Source: a virus | Virus record (IMG/VR): IMGVR_UViG_3300008110_000046 | Coordinates: 1 to 64,000 of that record | Strand: one strand, 5' to 3' | Length of the DNA stretch: 64,000 nt | Shown here: positions 1 through 8,944 of the stretch, piece by piece | How the letters are laid out: every line of letters starts with the position of its first letter | How positions within the stretch are numbered: the stretch's first letter is position 1 | Program-made: the position numbers and the translations under genes | The notes under the pieces: model-generated | Database searches by the model: none | What the model was told of the DNA's origin: nothing | The model's input: the letters and a program-made list of their open reading frames with translations, nothing else

Positions 1-8
1 TGTCAATA

Positions 9-461
9 CTATAATGTAATGTCTTCCATTCCAGCAGTTCTTAGTTTAATGATATTACTCATTTGCCATTGCTTTATATCAAGGCTTTTGATAATACCCA
101 ACCATTTATTTCTAATCAATGCAAACTCATTAATTAGCTTTTCAAAGTCAACTACGTCTGCTTCACCATCAACATATTTTTCTACGTCTCGACTGCTTAA
201 CGCTCTTTGATAATTTTCTAGATATTTTCTAAATGTTTTACTACGTAGACGTCTAAGTTCTATATTAAGATATTCTAATATAGCTTCAATTTCTTGAAGT
301 TGGTTGAATCTCTGCTCAACCACGCCTGGTAACTGAGCAGAGAGTTTTTCAATATTACCGTATATTTTACATTCTGTCTGTGCTTGAGCTAACTCATTAT
401 AGTAGTACTCAAGGCAAGCAGGTAGTTCAGAAAGATCTTTACTTACCTTGTTGTACCACAT
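9..461 (-). CDS. uvsY: UvsY-like recombination mediator (tentative)
   Basis: Protein of 150 aa, close to T4 UvsY (137 aa), which loads UvsX recombinase onto gp32-coated single-stranded DNA. It is mostly helical and charged. The C-terminal part (roughly residues 105-150, with RNKWLGIIKSLD, NIIKLRTAGMEDITL) resembles the C-terminal pattern I recall from UvsY proteins of marine T4-like phages. It sits two genes downstream of uvsX and in the same block as gp32, the expected partners. A GAGGA Shine-Dalgarno lies just before the ATG and the preceding gene ends 2 nt upstream. There is no catalytic motif to confirm the call, which rests on size, C-terminal pattern and neighbours; a generic helical phage protein is the alternative. 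Confidence 0.6.
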   Translation of the reverse strand: MWYNKVSKDLSELPACLEYYYNELAQAQTECKIYGNIEKLSAQLPGVVEQRFNQLQEIEAILEYLNIELRRLRSKTFRKYLENYQRALSSRDVEKYVDGEADVVDFEKLINEFALIRNKWLGIIKSLDIKQWQMSNIIKLRTAGMEDITL

Positions 462-463
462 TA

Positions 464-709
464 TTAGTCCTCGTCTTCGTAATATTCTTCATCTTCACCT
501 TCGTCATCATAGCCTGCTTCCTCACGAAGTAGTGCTTTGATAGCTTCATCAAGATGATTATCAAGACCTTGCAAACCTTCTAGAGTGTCTGTACTAACAT
601 CATTATCAACTAAAAAGTCAACAAAATGATTAGCGGCAGTATCCATATTTTTTGCAGGGATATATTCTTTGAACAAGTCCCAGATTTCAATGATTAGTTG
701 TTCTTCCAT
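464..709 (-). CDS. Small acidic protein between uvsX and uvsY-like gene
   Basis: Protein of 81 aa with an Asp/Glu-rich tail (last ~15 residues almost all D, E or Y) and a helical N-terminal half (MEEQLIIEIWDLFKEYIP). Marine T4-like phages often carry a small acidic gene at this spot, but no function is known to me. The start follows the uvsX stop closely and uses a GAGGAAAA sequence inside the uvsX end, so it is probably translated from the same mRNA. The acidic tail could mimic DNA or contact a DNA-binding partner such as gp32 or UvsX; that is inference. Confidence 0.75.
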   Translation of the reverse strand: MEEQLIIEIWDLFKEYIPAKNMDTAANHFVDFLVDNDVSTDTLEGLQGLDNHLDEAIKALLREEAGYDDEGEDEEYYEDED

Positions 710-711
710 GA

Positions 712-1773
712 TTACGCATTTTCCTCTACAATATCTTCAACCTCAGCTTTTGCCAGTGAAGTATTATAATTAGCCATAATGACATTAAGACCGTCTTTTT
801 CGTTACGTTCCCACGCTTTACGGAATTGTTTAATAATTTCGCCTTCAGGTGTTACATAAACAAGACTGTTACCTTCTTTCTTTAGAAGACCTTTACTTTC
901 TGCAAGATCAACTAATCCACTAAACGGGCTCATACCTGTTTCATATGGAATCTCAACCTGAACAGATTCAAAGGGTTTAGCATACCTTGTTTTCATAATC
1001 TTACAAGCGGCACGAATACCGTTAACTGTGGTAGTCTTATTACCATCAGCATCTGTTTTAAGTTTTAACTTACGCATAGCAACAACAATACTAGATGCAT
1101 AAATGAAACCTTGACCACCACTGATCTTGTCATCAGGGTCAAACATATCTTGGCTTGCGTATGTGTGATTGGTTGCTACCAATCCCACGTTATAACTACC
1201 AAACATATTAACACAGTTACGAACAAGTGCTGTCAGTGCTTTAGGCTTACGACCCATGTCACCTTTCAAATCACCTGCTTCAAATTGATTAATATCAGTT
1301 GGAGTCAGCAACATGCCCAATGAGTCAATAACAAACAATACTTTTGGTCTGTTACCATCTTCCATTGTTTTGTACTCTTTCATGAATTCGTGAATAGTTT
1401 TTGCCACGTCATCAATCATAGCCATGTTAAGTTTGAGCAGTTTGTCTTCACTAGTATCTACACCAAGTGCGTGTAGCCATGCTTCATCTAGTGCGTTTTC
1501 ACTGTCAATTAGAACAACATAAATGCCTTGTTCTTGTGCGTGTCTTACAATGTTGCCTGAGCAAATATAAGATTTACCTGCACCACTTTCACCAGCAAAT
1601 ACAGTAACTTTACCAAGAGGAATACCTTTGTTAAAATCGCCACTGATCAGGTAGTTGAGTGCATAATTACCTGTTGAAATCCAGTCTGTAGGATCGTTAA
1701 AACCAACACCAAGCCCGTCAATAGACTTAGTGAGGGTTTTACGAAACTTCGAGACATCAAATGCCTTACCCAT
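712..1773 (-). CDS. uvsX: UvsX RecA-like recombinase
   Basis: Protein of 353 aa, near T4 UvsX (391 aa). It forms filaments on single-stranded DNA and drives strand exchange for recombination-dependent replication and repair. Walker A GESGAGKS is at residues 61-68 and a Walker B-like strand VLFVIDSLGML near residue 150. The DNA-binding loop region holds SGGQGFIYASS around residue 220. The C-terminus is acidic (EVEDIVEENA). An AGGAGG Shine-Dalgarno precedes the ATG. It is flanked by gene 32 upstream and the acidic and UvsY-like genes downstream, the standard T4-like recombination cluster. Confidence 0.96.
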   Translation of the reverse strand: MGKAFDVSKFRKTLTKSIDGLGVGFNDPTDWISTGNYALNYLISGDFNKGIPLGKVTVFAGESGAGKSYICSGNIVRHAQEQGIYVVLIDSENALDEAWLHALGVDTSEDKLLKLNMAMIDDVAKTIHEFMKEYKTMEDGNRPKVLFVIDSLGMLLTPTDINQFEAGDLKGDMGRKPKALTALVRNCVNMFGSYNVGLVATNHTYASQDMFDPDDKISGGQGFIYASSIVVAMRKLKLKTDADGNKTTTVNGIRAACKIMKTRYAKPFESVQVEIPYETGMSPFSGLVDLAESKGLLKKEGNSLVYVTPEGEIIKQFRKAWERNEKDGLNVIMANYNTSLAKAEVEDIVEENA

Positions 1774-1792
1774 TCGTAAACCCTCCTAATTA

Positions 1793-2791
1793 TTATTCTG
1801 ATTTATTTTGACGTGCGCGAATTGCGGCTAAAATGTCTTGAGCACGTTCGCTACCGCTACCACTTGCTGGTGCTGAAGCTTTTGTGCTTGGTTCATCTTC
1901 CCACGGTGCAGTCTCTGCCTTTTCAGCTTTTGGTGCAACTTTAGGCGCCGCATCAACTGCGCCAACATCTGCTTCTGCATCGTTGCTACGACCACTACCA
2001 GTCATACCTGCTGGTTTGAAGTACTGACCCCAACGGTCCATGTCAAATGCTTCGCCATCAACAGATGCTTCAAACATCTCTTTGATAACTTTCAATTCAA
2101 CATCTGTTGGCTTCTTAGGAAGGAAGTCACGTAGATTGAAAAGACCTCTTTCTTTTACTGCGCTTTGTTCGTCATCACTAAGAGCACGTTCACGACGTCC
2201 CCACTTACTTGTGGAGTAATCAGCATAACCACCTTTAGTTGTTTTAACGATTTTGAAGTCAAGACCACGAACGTAGTCTGTTGGCAATTCTTCAATTTCA
2301 TTATCCATCAACGCACCTTTAATAATATTAAAGATTTGTGGACCAATAATAAAACGACGAATTGGATTTTCTGGAGTTCTATCTTCTTTGAACTTGCCAG
2401 CGTCAACAACAAAACCTTGGAATACGTAAGACTTTTTCTTCCAGTACTTACGACCCATATCTTCCAAACTCTTATCCTTGAACCAAGGACGTACTTCAGT
2501 TAGAATTGGGCAAGTTTCACCCCACATTTCCATACAAGGAACTTGTACAGTAACAGGACGTGAATCTGTTTGACCTTTGATGCCAGCAAATGGCAACTTG
2601 ATCATGGCACGTTCTGCCCAAAAGAAAGTATTGTTTGGATCGTTGTCTGGAAGGAAACGGACAGTTACTTCTTGTCCTTCTGCAATATTCCAGTGTGGGA
2701 AAATGGCGTTGTCGCCACCTGTTTGACTACCGCCTGACTGACGGTTATTTTGTTCTTGAAGCTTTGCTCTAATTTCTGCTAAAGATGCCAT
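1793..2791 (-). CDS. 32: gp32 single-stranded DNA-binding protein
   Basis: Protein of 332 aa (T4 gp32: 301 aa). It coats single-stranded DNA and organises the replication and recombination proteins. A basic N-terminal segment (MASLAEIRAKLQEQNNRQ) fits the cooperative self-binding domain. The core contains VTVQVPCMEMWGETC and KYWKKKSYVFQGFVVD. The C-terminal third is Ala/Pro/acid-rich with PWEDEPS, like the protein-interaction tail of T4 gp32, and ends in a helix AQDILAAIRARQNK. Only two cysteines (C86, C94) are seen around the T4 zinc-site position, so the His-Cys3 zinc site looks incomplete. A strong AAGGAG ribosome-binding site precedes the ATG; no clear promoter was identified between it and the terminator upstream. 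Confidence 0.93.
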   Translation of the reverse strand: MASLAEIRAKLQEQNNRQSGGSQTGGDNAIFPHWNIAEGQEVTVRFLPDNDPNNTFFWAERAMIKLPFAGIKGQTDSRPVTVQVPCMEMWGETCPILTEVRPWFKDKSLEDMGRKYWKKKSYVFQGFVVDAGKFKEDRTPENPIRRFIIGPQIFNIIKGALMDNEIEELPTDYVRGLDFKIVKTTKGGYADYSTSKWGRRERALSDDEQSAVKERGLFNLRDFLPKKPTDVELKVIKEMFEASVDGEAFDMDRWGQYFKPAGMTGSGRSNDAEADVGAVDAAPKVAPKAEKAETAPWEDEPSTKASAPASGSGSERAQDILAAIRARQNKSE

Positions 2792-2852
2792 AATGTTTCT
2801 CCTTATAATATGCCTTTAGTTTGCCTTTATTTGTCTGTGCCACTACACAAAC

Positions 2853-2886
2853 AAAAAGCGCATACGTTTAATTGTATGCGCTTTTA
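2853..2886 (-). terminator. Intrinsic terminator between 878-aa gene and gp32
   Basis: An 11-bp perfect stem (2855-2865 with 2874-2884, AAAGCGCATAC) has an 8-nt loop and T-runs on both sides. On the minus strand the stem is followed by TTTTTGTTTG. It lies downstream of the 878-aa late gene and upstream of gene 32, so it separates late transcription from the gp32-uvsX unit. Confidence 0.9.
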
Positions 2887-2912
2887 TTTATCTTGTCAAC
2901 TGGAATTTAGGA

Positions 2913-5549
2913 TTAGATTCCGGCTAACTTTTTCAAATCAATTACTTCGCCTGTTTGTTTATTTGATTGAGATTTTGTGCCTATTCCAGCTAATTTCTTT
3001 AAGTCGATAAAATCAGTACTTTCATTGACCTTCATAGTTTTTACTGGAGACTTATTAATAGCTACTAATGCGCTATCTCTTTTCACTTGTCCACTTAACA
3101 CTTTAATATCTTCAAACATTTGTGCTTCGTGACTTTGTGAGGCTAGTTTTTGAATTAAACGTTCTGCAAGTTGTCCTGCCTTGTCGCCAAATTCTTTTTC
3201 AACTTTAATTTTGACACCTGTTTCGCCTAATGGGAAATTGCCTGTGTTACGGTCATAAAAGCCCATAATAAATTCTGCAATTTCTTTCATTGGTGCTCCA
3301 CCAGATTTTTTCTTTTCATCTGTTTGTAGTTCTTCACCTTCATCTACATCTGCACCAAAACCTGTAGTGTCTTGTTTAATACCACCACTCTTTGCCTTAT
3401 TGCGTAGATTGGAAATAAATTGTGCATCGTCATCTTCTTCACTGCCTTTAATGCCACGTAGTTCTGCATCAATGTCCGCATCGCTCATTGCTGAACGTTT
3501 TGGTGCTTCATTTGATCCAGTAATGCGACTCCATGCGGTCATTGTTTTTTCATCACTTACACCTAACATTGGCAATGTATTGAAGAATTCTTGTTCAACT
3601 TCTTCTGGCTGTACTTCGCCACTTTTAATTGCGCGAGCAATGTTTTGTAGATATTCCATTGCGTGACGTTTTTCTTCTGGAGTTTGATCCATATTTTCTC
3701 TTGTAATAGGTGTGTGACGATTTGGGTCAAGTATATGATCTGGTTTTTCTTTGCCTGGATTTACCATATAATCTTGTGCGTCCTTTTCTGCTTTTTCTGC
3801 TTTTTCTTTGTCGTTGTAATATTTTCCACCAGCAGCCACACCAGCACCAGTTACACCAAGTCTTGTTACTGGATTAAAAGCAAAACTAGTAATAGCTTTA
3901 TCTGCTAAGTCGCCTACTGCACTGCCTAATTTACCAACTGATTTTGTCCAATGTTCTTGTACTTCAGATTGCTGTGATTCATGCAAACTGTCAAAAACTA
4001 ATTCATGTAGTAGATCACCATGCTCGTCTCTTAACATTTCTAACTCTTCATCAGACATGTCCGACCCATCTTCAAATTGTCCGTCACTGAAATATGCATC
4101 TGAAAAATCTGGATAATCCCTAGTATCAACACCGTCAACTTGCAGACTGTTTACATCAACTTCTTTTCCATTAATAGTGATGCCTTGTTGCATACCTTCT
4201 TGAACAGGTGTTTGTTGTACATCCAATGCGTTATAAATTTCTGGTTGGAATTTGCTTAAGAATTCCATTACAACGTCGGCTGCGTTTGCATCTGGACCTT
4301 GTTGTTCTGCCAGTTGTGCCAACTGAATTTTAGTTGCATCTGGAACATCAATGCCTAATTCTTCTAGTGTGCCTGTTACATTGTCCCCATTGAGTCCAAC
4401 AGGGAAATGCTCACTTAATAATTCGCCTAATTTTGAAAGATCTTCAGGATCTAATCTAGTTTCTACTAATGTATGTGCCCAATCATAAAATACACTCTCT
4501 GGTGTTAGGGTTGCTACATCTTCTAAACTTAATTCTGGTGTTTGGTCTTCTAATTGAGCAACTTCTTCTAAATCAATTTCATTTTCCTGCATGATACGAT
4601 GTAACAATGGGAAAACTTCTGCAATGTCTTCTTTAAAACTTTTAACAGTAAATTTATCTTTATAATCTTCTAATGTGATGTCATCAATTAAAGGCATGTC
4701 ACCGCTCATACCTGATTCACATTCTTGTTTAAATGCCTCATAATGATGTTGCATACTTATTTTATTGATCTTATCTTTCAACTCTTGAAGTTTAACTTGT
4801 GCTCGTTCAACTATGTTGCTAGTTCCACTATTCATTAGGTCTTCACGGTAGACATAGTTTTTAAAGTTTGATAACTTAGCCATGTCTTCGCTCATCTGTA
4901 TAATTTTTTGACCAACTGGATCATGAGGATATCCTTCATTTGCCACGTGACGTTGCATTGCCTTTGCACCAGCCAAATGTTTAAATGGATATTTGAACCT
5001 TTCTCCTGAAGCGTTTTCAATAAACAGACTTTCTAAATTTCTACTTCTTGCGCCTGGAATTGATTCGTCTACTGGTTTGCTGTGACGAATAATTAGTTTG
5101 GTTCTTTGTAATGCTTCTAGAGGTCTATAACTAGTGCGACTAGTGCCTCTCATCATTGATTCACTCATAACAGGTCCTTTATTGGCCAAATAGCCATAAT
5201 CTCTTTTATCTAAATTTGTTTTGCTGATATCTCTAGTATCAAAGCTCATTAATCTTTTCATGGCAAATTTTCTCATTTCTCTTAGGAAAGAATACCAAGT
5301 TTTAGAAGTTAACTCGTCAGCATCTTCTAATATGTTCTTGTTAAAATATAATTTTAAGCTGCCTGGCTCGTTGATGCTAATGCTAACTGTGCCTAAATTG
5401 CTTTCATTAAAAATTGCGTCAAAATCAAAGAATCTGCCCTTGGCAGCTTCAAATGTGGACTGCCCGCTCTCATCGCCCATCTCCATTTTAGGGAATCGGC
5501 TACGTATCTTATAGAACAGGTCTTGGGCAATAATATCTTGATTAATCAT
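2913..5549 (-). CDS. 878-aa late protein with C-terminal IDLKKLAGI repeats
   Basis: Function not recognised. The protein has a structured-looking N-terminal ~250 residues (FYKIRSRFPKMEMGDES, YSFLREMRKFAMKRL), a long acidic and probably disordered middle, a short Gly/Ala-rich hydrophobic stretch (LGVTGAGVAAGGKYY), and a C-terminus with two copies of IDLKKLAGI about 20 residues apart. The same motif (IDIRKLAGL) ends the scaffold protein gp22 in this window. A late-promoter box 5 nt before the ATG and a position next to the large terminase argue for a virion or head-assembly role. No Shine-Dalgarno is present. Candidate roles are an internal head protein or a protein that rides on the scaffold; both are inference. 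Confidence 0.85.
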   Translation of the reverse strand: MINQDIIAQDLFYKIRSRFPKMEMGDESGQSTFEAAKGRFFDFDAIFNESNLGTVSISINEPGSLKLYFNKNILEDADELTSKTWYSFLREMRKFAMKRLMSFDTRDISKTNLDKRDYGYLANKGPVMSESMMRGTSRTSYRPLEALQRTKLIIRHSKPVDESIPGARSRNLESLFIENASGERFKYPFKHLAGAKAMQRHVANEGYPHDPVGQKIIQMSEDMAKLSNFKNYVYREDLMNSGTSNIVERAQVKLQELKDKINKISMQHHYEAFKQECESGMSGDMPLIDDITLEDYKDKFTVKSFKEDIAEVFPLLHRIMQENEIDLEEVAQLEDQTPELSLEDVATLTPESVFYDWAHTLVETRLDPEDLSKLGELLSEHFPVGLNGDNVTGTLEELGIDVPDATKIQLAQLAEQQGPDANAADVVMEFLSKFQPEIYNALDVQQTPVQEGMQQGITINGKEVDVNSLQVDGVDTRDYPDFSDAYFSDGQFEDGSDMSDEELEMLRDEHGDLLHELVFDSLHESQQSEVQEHWTKSVGKLGSAVGDLADKAITSFAFNPVTRLGVTGAGVAAGGKYYNDKEKAEKAEKDAQDYMVNPGKEKPDHILDPNRHTPITRENMDQTPEEKRHAMEYLQNIARAIKSGEVQPEEVEQEFFNTLPMLGVSDEKTMTAWSRITGSNEAPKRSAMSDADIDAELRGIKGSEEDDDAQFISNLRNKAKSGGIKQDTTGFGADVDEGEELQTDEKKKSGGAPMKEIAEFIMGFYDRNTGNFPLGETGVKIKVEKEFGDKAGQLAERLIQKLASQSHEAQMFEDIKVLSGQVKRDSALVAINKSPVKTMKVNESTDFIDLKKLAGIGTKSQSNKQTGEVIDLKKLAGI

Positions 5550-5554
5550 AATGA

Positions 5555-5562
5555 TATTTATG
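5555..5562 (-). promoter_or_regulatory. Late promoter box CATAAATA, leaderless arrangement
   Basis: Minus-strand CATAAATA matches 7 of 8 bases of the T4 late promoter (TATAAATA). It ends exactly 5 nt before the ATG of the 878-aa gene, so by T4 spacing transcription would begin at the A of the start codon. No ribosome-binding site fits between. Confidence 0.7.
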
Positions 5563-5567
5563 CTTTC

Positions 5568-7139
5568 TTAGTTTATGAATATAGGCATGGGCATTATGGT
5601 TTCTTCAGTGTTTCTTAGGATATCGTAGACTGAAGGATCCCAGTCACTGAGAACTCCCATCATTCTAACACATAATAACATGCTCATTACAAGGTCATCA
5701 TGATCCCCGTTTTTTGCCTCAAAACTGCTGCCTGAAGCAACAAACGATTTTAGTTGACTCACTAGAGATTTGCTCTTTATTTCTATGGTTTTATTTTCTA
5801 CTAGTTGCTTGAATTTAGCGCAGGCAGCAATTTTAGCATTGTGCGTGGTGTTAAATCCTTTACGGAATTTACGAACATGCCCTCTTCTAATAGGTTCGCT
5901 GATAAACAATCCTTGTATATTATCTTCGCCAATTTCATTAATAGCTACCAATGCGGCTTCGCCTACTGTGTTGTTTTCCACACTGTAATAGACTTTGGGA
6001 CTGTCTATTCCCCCTCCTGCTTCTTCACTGATATACTTGCAGATGTCTCTCATTATTCTAACCTGTTGCTGTATAGGAGTCATATTATGTTGCCACTCTG
6101 CAATTTGTTTCATGCCAGGAATTTCAAATACTTCTATACCAGAATAGTCGCCGCCAGTTCCTAAACTTGGATCCAATGCCACAAGATATGACTTACCTTT
6201 TTGTATTTTGCCATACCAACGAACCTGTCCCATACGCATAACTGGTTCTACACCTTCCATCTCTGCTAGAACTAATGCGCTAATCAATGTTTCATCAAAG
6301 ATAATAAATTCGCATTCGTGTTCACGACGGAAACGTTCTTCGCCAATACGTGCTCGTTCTTCAGAAGCCCATTTTTCATCTCTATCAGGGTGCTCACTCC
6401 AATGTGCTCTAAATGGATGAAACCCGTTGATACCAACATCTTTCTCATCACCGTATTCATCAAATAATTTGTTGGCTTCTTTCCATATTGTAGCAAATTG
6501 GTCTTCGTCGCTGTTAGGAGTGCTGGTAATAATTGCTTTACCACCAGTGCTCAACGTTGGGGAGATAGAAGTCCAGAATTCACTAGCAATGTTTGGTGGG
6601 ACGAAGGCAAACTCATCACAATATAATAATGAAATAGCCATACCACGACCTGTATTACTGGTTGTAGTTTGACTTACTATTCGACTACCATTGTCAAATT
6701 CAATACTGCCTTTATTATAACTTGTAACACCTGCACGTAGAAAGTCAGGACATAGTTCGTAGGCATAACGAACACGTTGCATGATTTCCTGCGCACCTGA
6801 ATATTTGTGTGCGGCAACTAGGATTGTGCTATCTGGTATGAACATAGCATACCAAAGCAAATACCCTGCTGCCGTAGTTGTTTTACCAGTTTGACGTGGC
6901 ATCATGTTTACATTAAATCTGTAATCATGATAACTGTGTAAAAGTTTAACTTGAAAGTCAAATGGCTCAAATAGCATTTGACCTTTGGTTGGGTGCTGTA
7001 TGTAAAAGAAATTACGAATAAAGTATTCGGGTCCCGTAATAGGATCCGCACACAACAGCATCTGTTGTATTTCTTCTTCAGTCCACTTTTGCCTTATGTG
7101 GGCTTTTTTAATTAATACGCCTTCTAAGCTCTTTGCCAT
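5568..7139 (-). CDS. 17: Large terminase subunit gp17 (ATPase/nuclease)
   Basis: Protein of 523 aa (T4 gp17: 610 aa), the packaging motor that translocates DNA into the prohead and cuts the concatemer. The ATPase Walker A PRQTGKTT is at residues 81-88, Walker B LLYCDEFAF at about 171-179 and the coupling motif TSTPNS near 206. The RNase H-fold nuclease has acidic residues in VALDPSLGTGGDYSG, YYSVENN and GDHDDLVMSM. It is separated from the small subunit by four other genes, unlike T4 where 16 and 17 are adjacent. Its start has no Shine-Dalgarno but a late box 5 nt upstream. Confidence 0.97.
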   Translation of the reverse strand: MAKSLEGVLIKKAHIRQKWTEEEIQQMLLCADPITGPEYFIRNFFYIQHPTKGQMLFEPFDFQVKLLHSYHDYRFNVNMMPRQTGKTTTAAGYLLWYAMFIPDSTILVAAHKYSGAQEIMQRVRYAYELCPDFLRAGVTSYNKGSIEFDNGSRIVSQTTTSNTGRGMAISLLYCDEFAFVPPNIASEFWTSISPTLSTGGKAIITSTPNSDEDQFATIWKEANKLFDEYGDEKDVGINGFHPFRAHWSEHPDRDEKWASEERARIGEERFRREHECEFIIFDETLISALVLAEMEGVEPVMRMGQVRWYGKIQKGKSYLVALDPSLGTGGDYSGIEVFEIPGMKQIAEWQHNMTPIQQQVRIMRDICKYISEEAGGGIDSPKVYYSVENNTVGEAALVAINEIGEDNIQGLFISEPIRRGHVRKFRKGFNTTHNAKIAACAKFKQLVENKTIEIKSKSLVSQLKSFVASGSSFEAKNGDHDDLVMSMLLCVRMMGVLSDWDPSVYDILRNTEETIMPMPIFIN

Positions 7140-7144
7140 AACTT

Positions 7145-7152
7145 TATTTACT
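7145..7152 (-). promoter_or_regulatory. Late promoter box AGTAAATA, leaderless arrangement, for gp17
   Basis: Minus-strand AGTAAATA ends 5 nt before the gp17 ATG (spacer AAGTT). It directly follows the terminator at 7161-7178, so gp17 is probably transcribed from here as a leaderless late message. Confidence 0.65.
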
Positions 7153-7154
7153 GA

Positions 7155-7180
7155 AACAAATAGGCTCCGTAGAGCCTATC
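7155..7180 (-). terminator. Intrinsic terminator between 135-aa gene and gp17
   Basis: Stem TAGGCTC/GAGCCTA (7161-7167 with 7172-7178) has a 4-nt loop; on the minus strand it is followed by TTTGTTT. It lies downstream of the 135-aa gene and immediately upstream of the gp17 late box. Confidence 0.7.
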
Positions 7181-7204
7181 TGAAACTTCCTTTTAAGGAA
7201 TTAA

Positions 7205-7612
7205 TTAAGCAGTTGTAAAGGATGTTGCATCAGCTACAGTAGTTCCACTGATATCTTTATCATTTGGTCCAACGCTAGTAACAGAATAGGTAAATGTGCT
7301 AACACCTGTTCTAACAGCAGTAGAGTCAGCACCAATTTGACGAATTCTATGCTGTAGATCTGCGGCACTGGCATTGTAATCCATAACTAGATAAATCTTA
7401 CCAGTATTGTCATTAGCAACAAAAAATGCCAATGGGTTAACTTCTCTAACTATTTGTTCAACTGTTTCTTCAACTGTATCATCTTCTGCACTAATATCTA
7501 CAGCAGTACCGCCAGTGTTTTTTACTGTGCAAAGAAATAATTTGCTGTTTAATGGGTAAATGGTTCCAGCTGTGCAAGCTAGTCCATTAATTCTTGTAAA
7601 TCCGGCTGACAT
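7205..7612 (-). CDS. Small probable virion protein (135 aa)
   Basis: Function not recognised. The sequence is beta-rich and Thr/Ser/Val-rich with few lysines, typical of small phage structural proteins. The central part (FFVANDNTGKIYLVMDY) looks like strands, and the last ~30 residues are low in charge and Thr-rich. An AAGGAG ribosome-binding site lies before the ATG. It is the last gene of a run that includes the 437- and 881-aa proteins and ends at a terminator. A capsid decoration or head-associated role is possible but not shown. Confidence 0.75.
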   Translation of the reverse strand: MSAGFTRINGLACTAGTIYPLNSKLFLCTVKNTGGTAVDISAEDDTVEETVEQIVREVNPLAFFVANDNTGKIYLVMDYNASAADLQHRIRQIGADSTAVRTGVSTFTYSVTSVGPNDKDISGTTVADATSFTTA

Positions 7613-7622
7613 TTAGTTCTCC

Positions 7623-8936
7623 TTATTGACCGTTTTTAAATTGGGTGTATGCTTGTAGTAGGCTCTCTTTAGTCATTACTGGAAAACCTTTTGGCATAGT
7701 GCCATCCATTCTGTCGCCTACATCAACTGCATTAGGCTGGTAAGCATGAGCATTTGTATCTAACTCTGGTACCTCTCTTGGATCTTTAGGAGTATTGCCA
7801 TACTCTTCTTCCATACTGCCAGTTAATGTTTCTTTATCATCGTGGTCGTGATCATGATGATGACTATTCATGCTATCTGAATCACCACGAGAAATGATAT
7901 CAATTGCTTTAACAATCGGCATTGGAGGCATTGGGGAGGATCCCAACATATCGCCTGTTACAGGTTTAACTCCTGCTAGATTCATAATAGCTGCCAACAT
8001 ATTAGCAACTTCTTGTCCGTTGCCAGCAGTGGCATTAATACTTAAACTGGCTGTTTGATTTGGTGTGCTAGGCATCATTCCACATTCTTCCAATTGAGTT
8101 GATTCATGCAGTGCTACGATTTCTTTTGGTTTAATAATGCCTGCAATATTGTCGCGTTCTGTAATTGACTTTTGACCAGATAATTTTAAAATATCAGCAA
8201 TACTTTCTTTAGTGGTTTCTGGTTCTACTTGTCTACTATCGCTAGCGTCTCGTCTTTCCCCTTCTTGTCCGGCACCATCTACTGGTGTATCACCTGCATC
8301 TCGATCTTTAAATGCTCCTTGTGCTATGCCAGCCGGAGTGCCAAATATCTTACGTGCCCCTGCACCCACTATATCGGTTCCAAGATCAACTAGACTATCA
8401 CCTGTAGGATCTGCCTCTGAGCTTGTTGCGGCTCGGTAACCTAATTCTGCTGTGCCAACTGGTGCAGACCATTGCCAAATACTTTGAGAAGTAGGATCTG
8501 GTTTATCTACCTTTGCAGGAGTTACTATTTTACTGGCAGCATCTTTCTTAATTGCGTCTTGCCTTCCAACTATATTGTCAAGTCTAGAAGTGTCGCGACC
8601 ACGAGTAGTTAGCTTATCTCGCATTTTGTCTAACTTGTCAATTCGAGCATCTGCTTTATCTTGTCTTGCTACTTGAGCAAGATTTTTTTCTGCTTGTTTT
8701 TCTGCGGCCGCTACCTGAGTTTTGTAGGTATCAAGAACTCCGCCTGGCTTTGAATCGGCACTGGAATAAGTTGTTTTAATATCTTTGTTCCAAATCTGTC
8801 TTGGATCCATTTTTTTAACTTGATTGCTTAGCCATTCACCACTAGCACCAAGTAAGTCGCTAGTTGCTCCTGCAAGTTTGGCTGTTTTTTCAACTTTTTT
8901 AGCTGGGCCTTCGTTCATCAATTCATTCATTTTCAT
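7623..8936 (-). CDS. 437-aa low-complexity protein, His-rich C-terminal part
   Basis: Function not recognised. The N-terminus MKMNELMNEG is followed by lysine-rich helical sequence. Residues 60-130 are a charged helix rich in K, D and A; the middle has a Gly/Ala segment (DIVGAGARKIFGTPAGIAQ). The segment KESIADILKLSG resembles the IDLKKLAG motif of the 878-aa protein. Near residue 360 is a metal-binding-like cluster HHHDHDHDD. The C-terminus KESLLQAYTQFKNGQ is helical. It lies between the 881-aa and 135-aa genes in one transcription unit. An N-terminal capsid-targeting peptide cut after MNE is possible by analogy with T4 internal proteins, but weaker than in the 194-aa protein. Confidence 0.8.
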   Translation of the reverse strand: MKMNELMNEGPAKKVEKTAKLAGATSDLLGASGEWLSNQVKKMDPRQIWNKDIKTTYSSADSKPGGVLDTYKTQVAAAEKQAEKNLAQVARQDKADARIDKLDKMRDKLTTRGRDTSRLDNIVGRQDAIKKDAASKIVTPAKVDKPDPTSQSIWQWSAPVGTAELGYRAATSSEADPTGDSLVDLGTDIVGAGARKIFGTPAGIAQGAFKDRDAGDTPVDGAGQEGERRDASDSRQVEPETTKESIADILKLSGQKSITERDNIAGIIKPKEIVALHESTQLEECGMMPSTPNQTASLSINATAGNGQEVANMLAAIMNLAGVKPVTGDMLGSSPMPPMPIVKAIDIISRGDSDSMNSHHHDHDHDDKETLTGSMEEEYGNTPKDPREVPELDTNAHAYQPNAVDVGDRMDGTMPKGFPVMTKESLLQAYTQFKNGQ

Positions 8937-8944
8937 AATAATTC

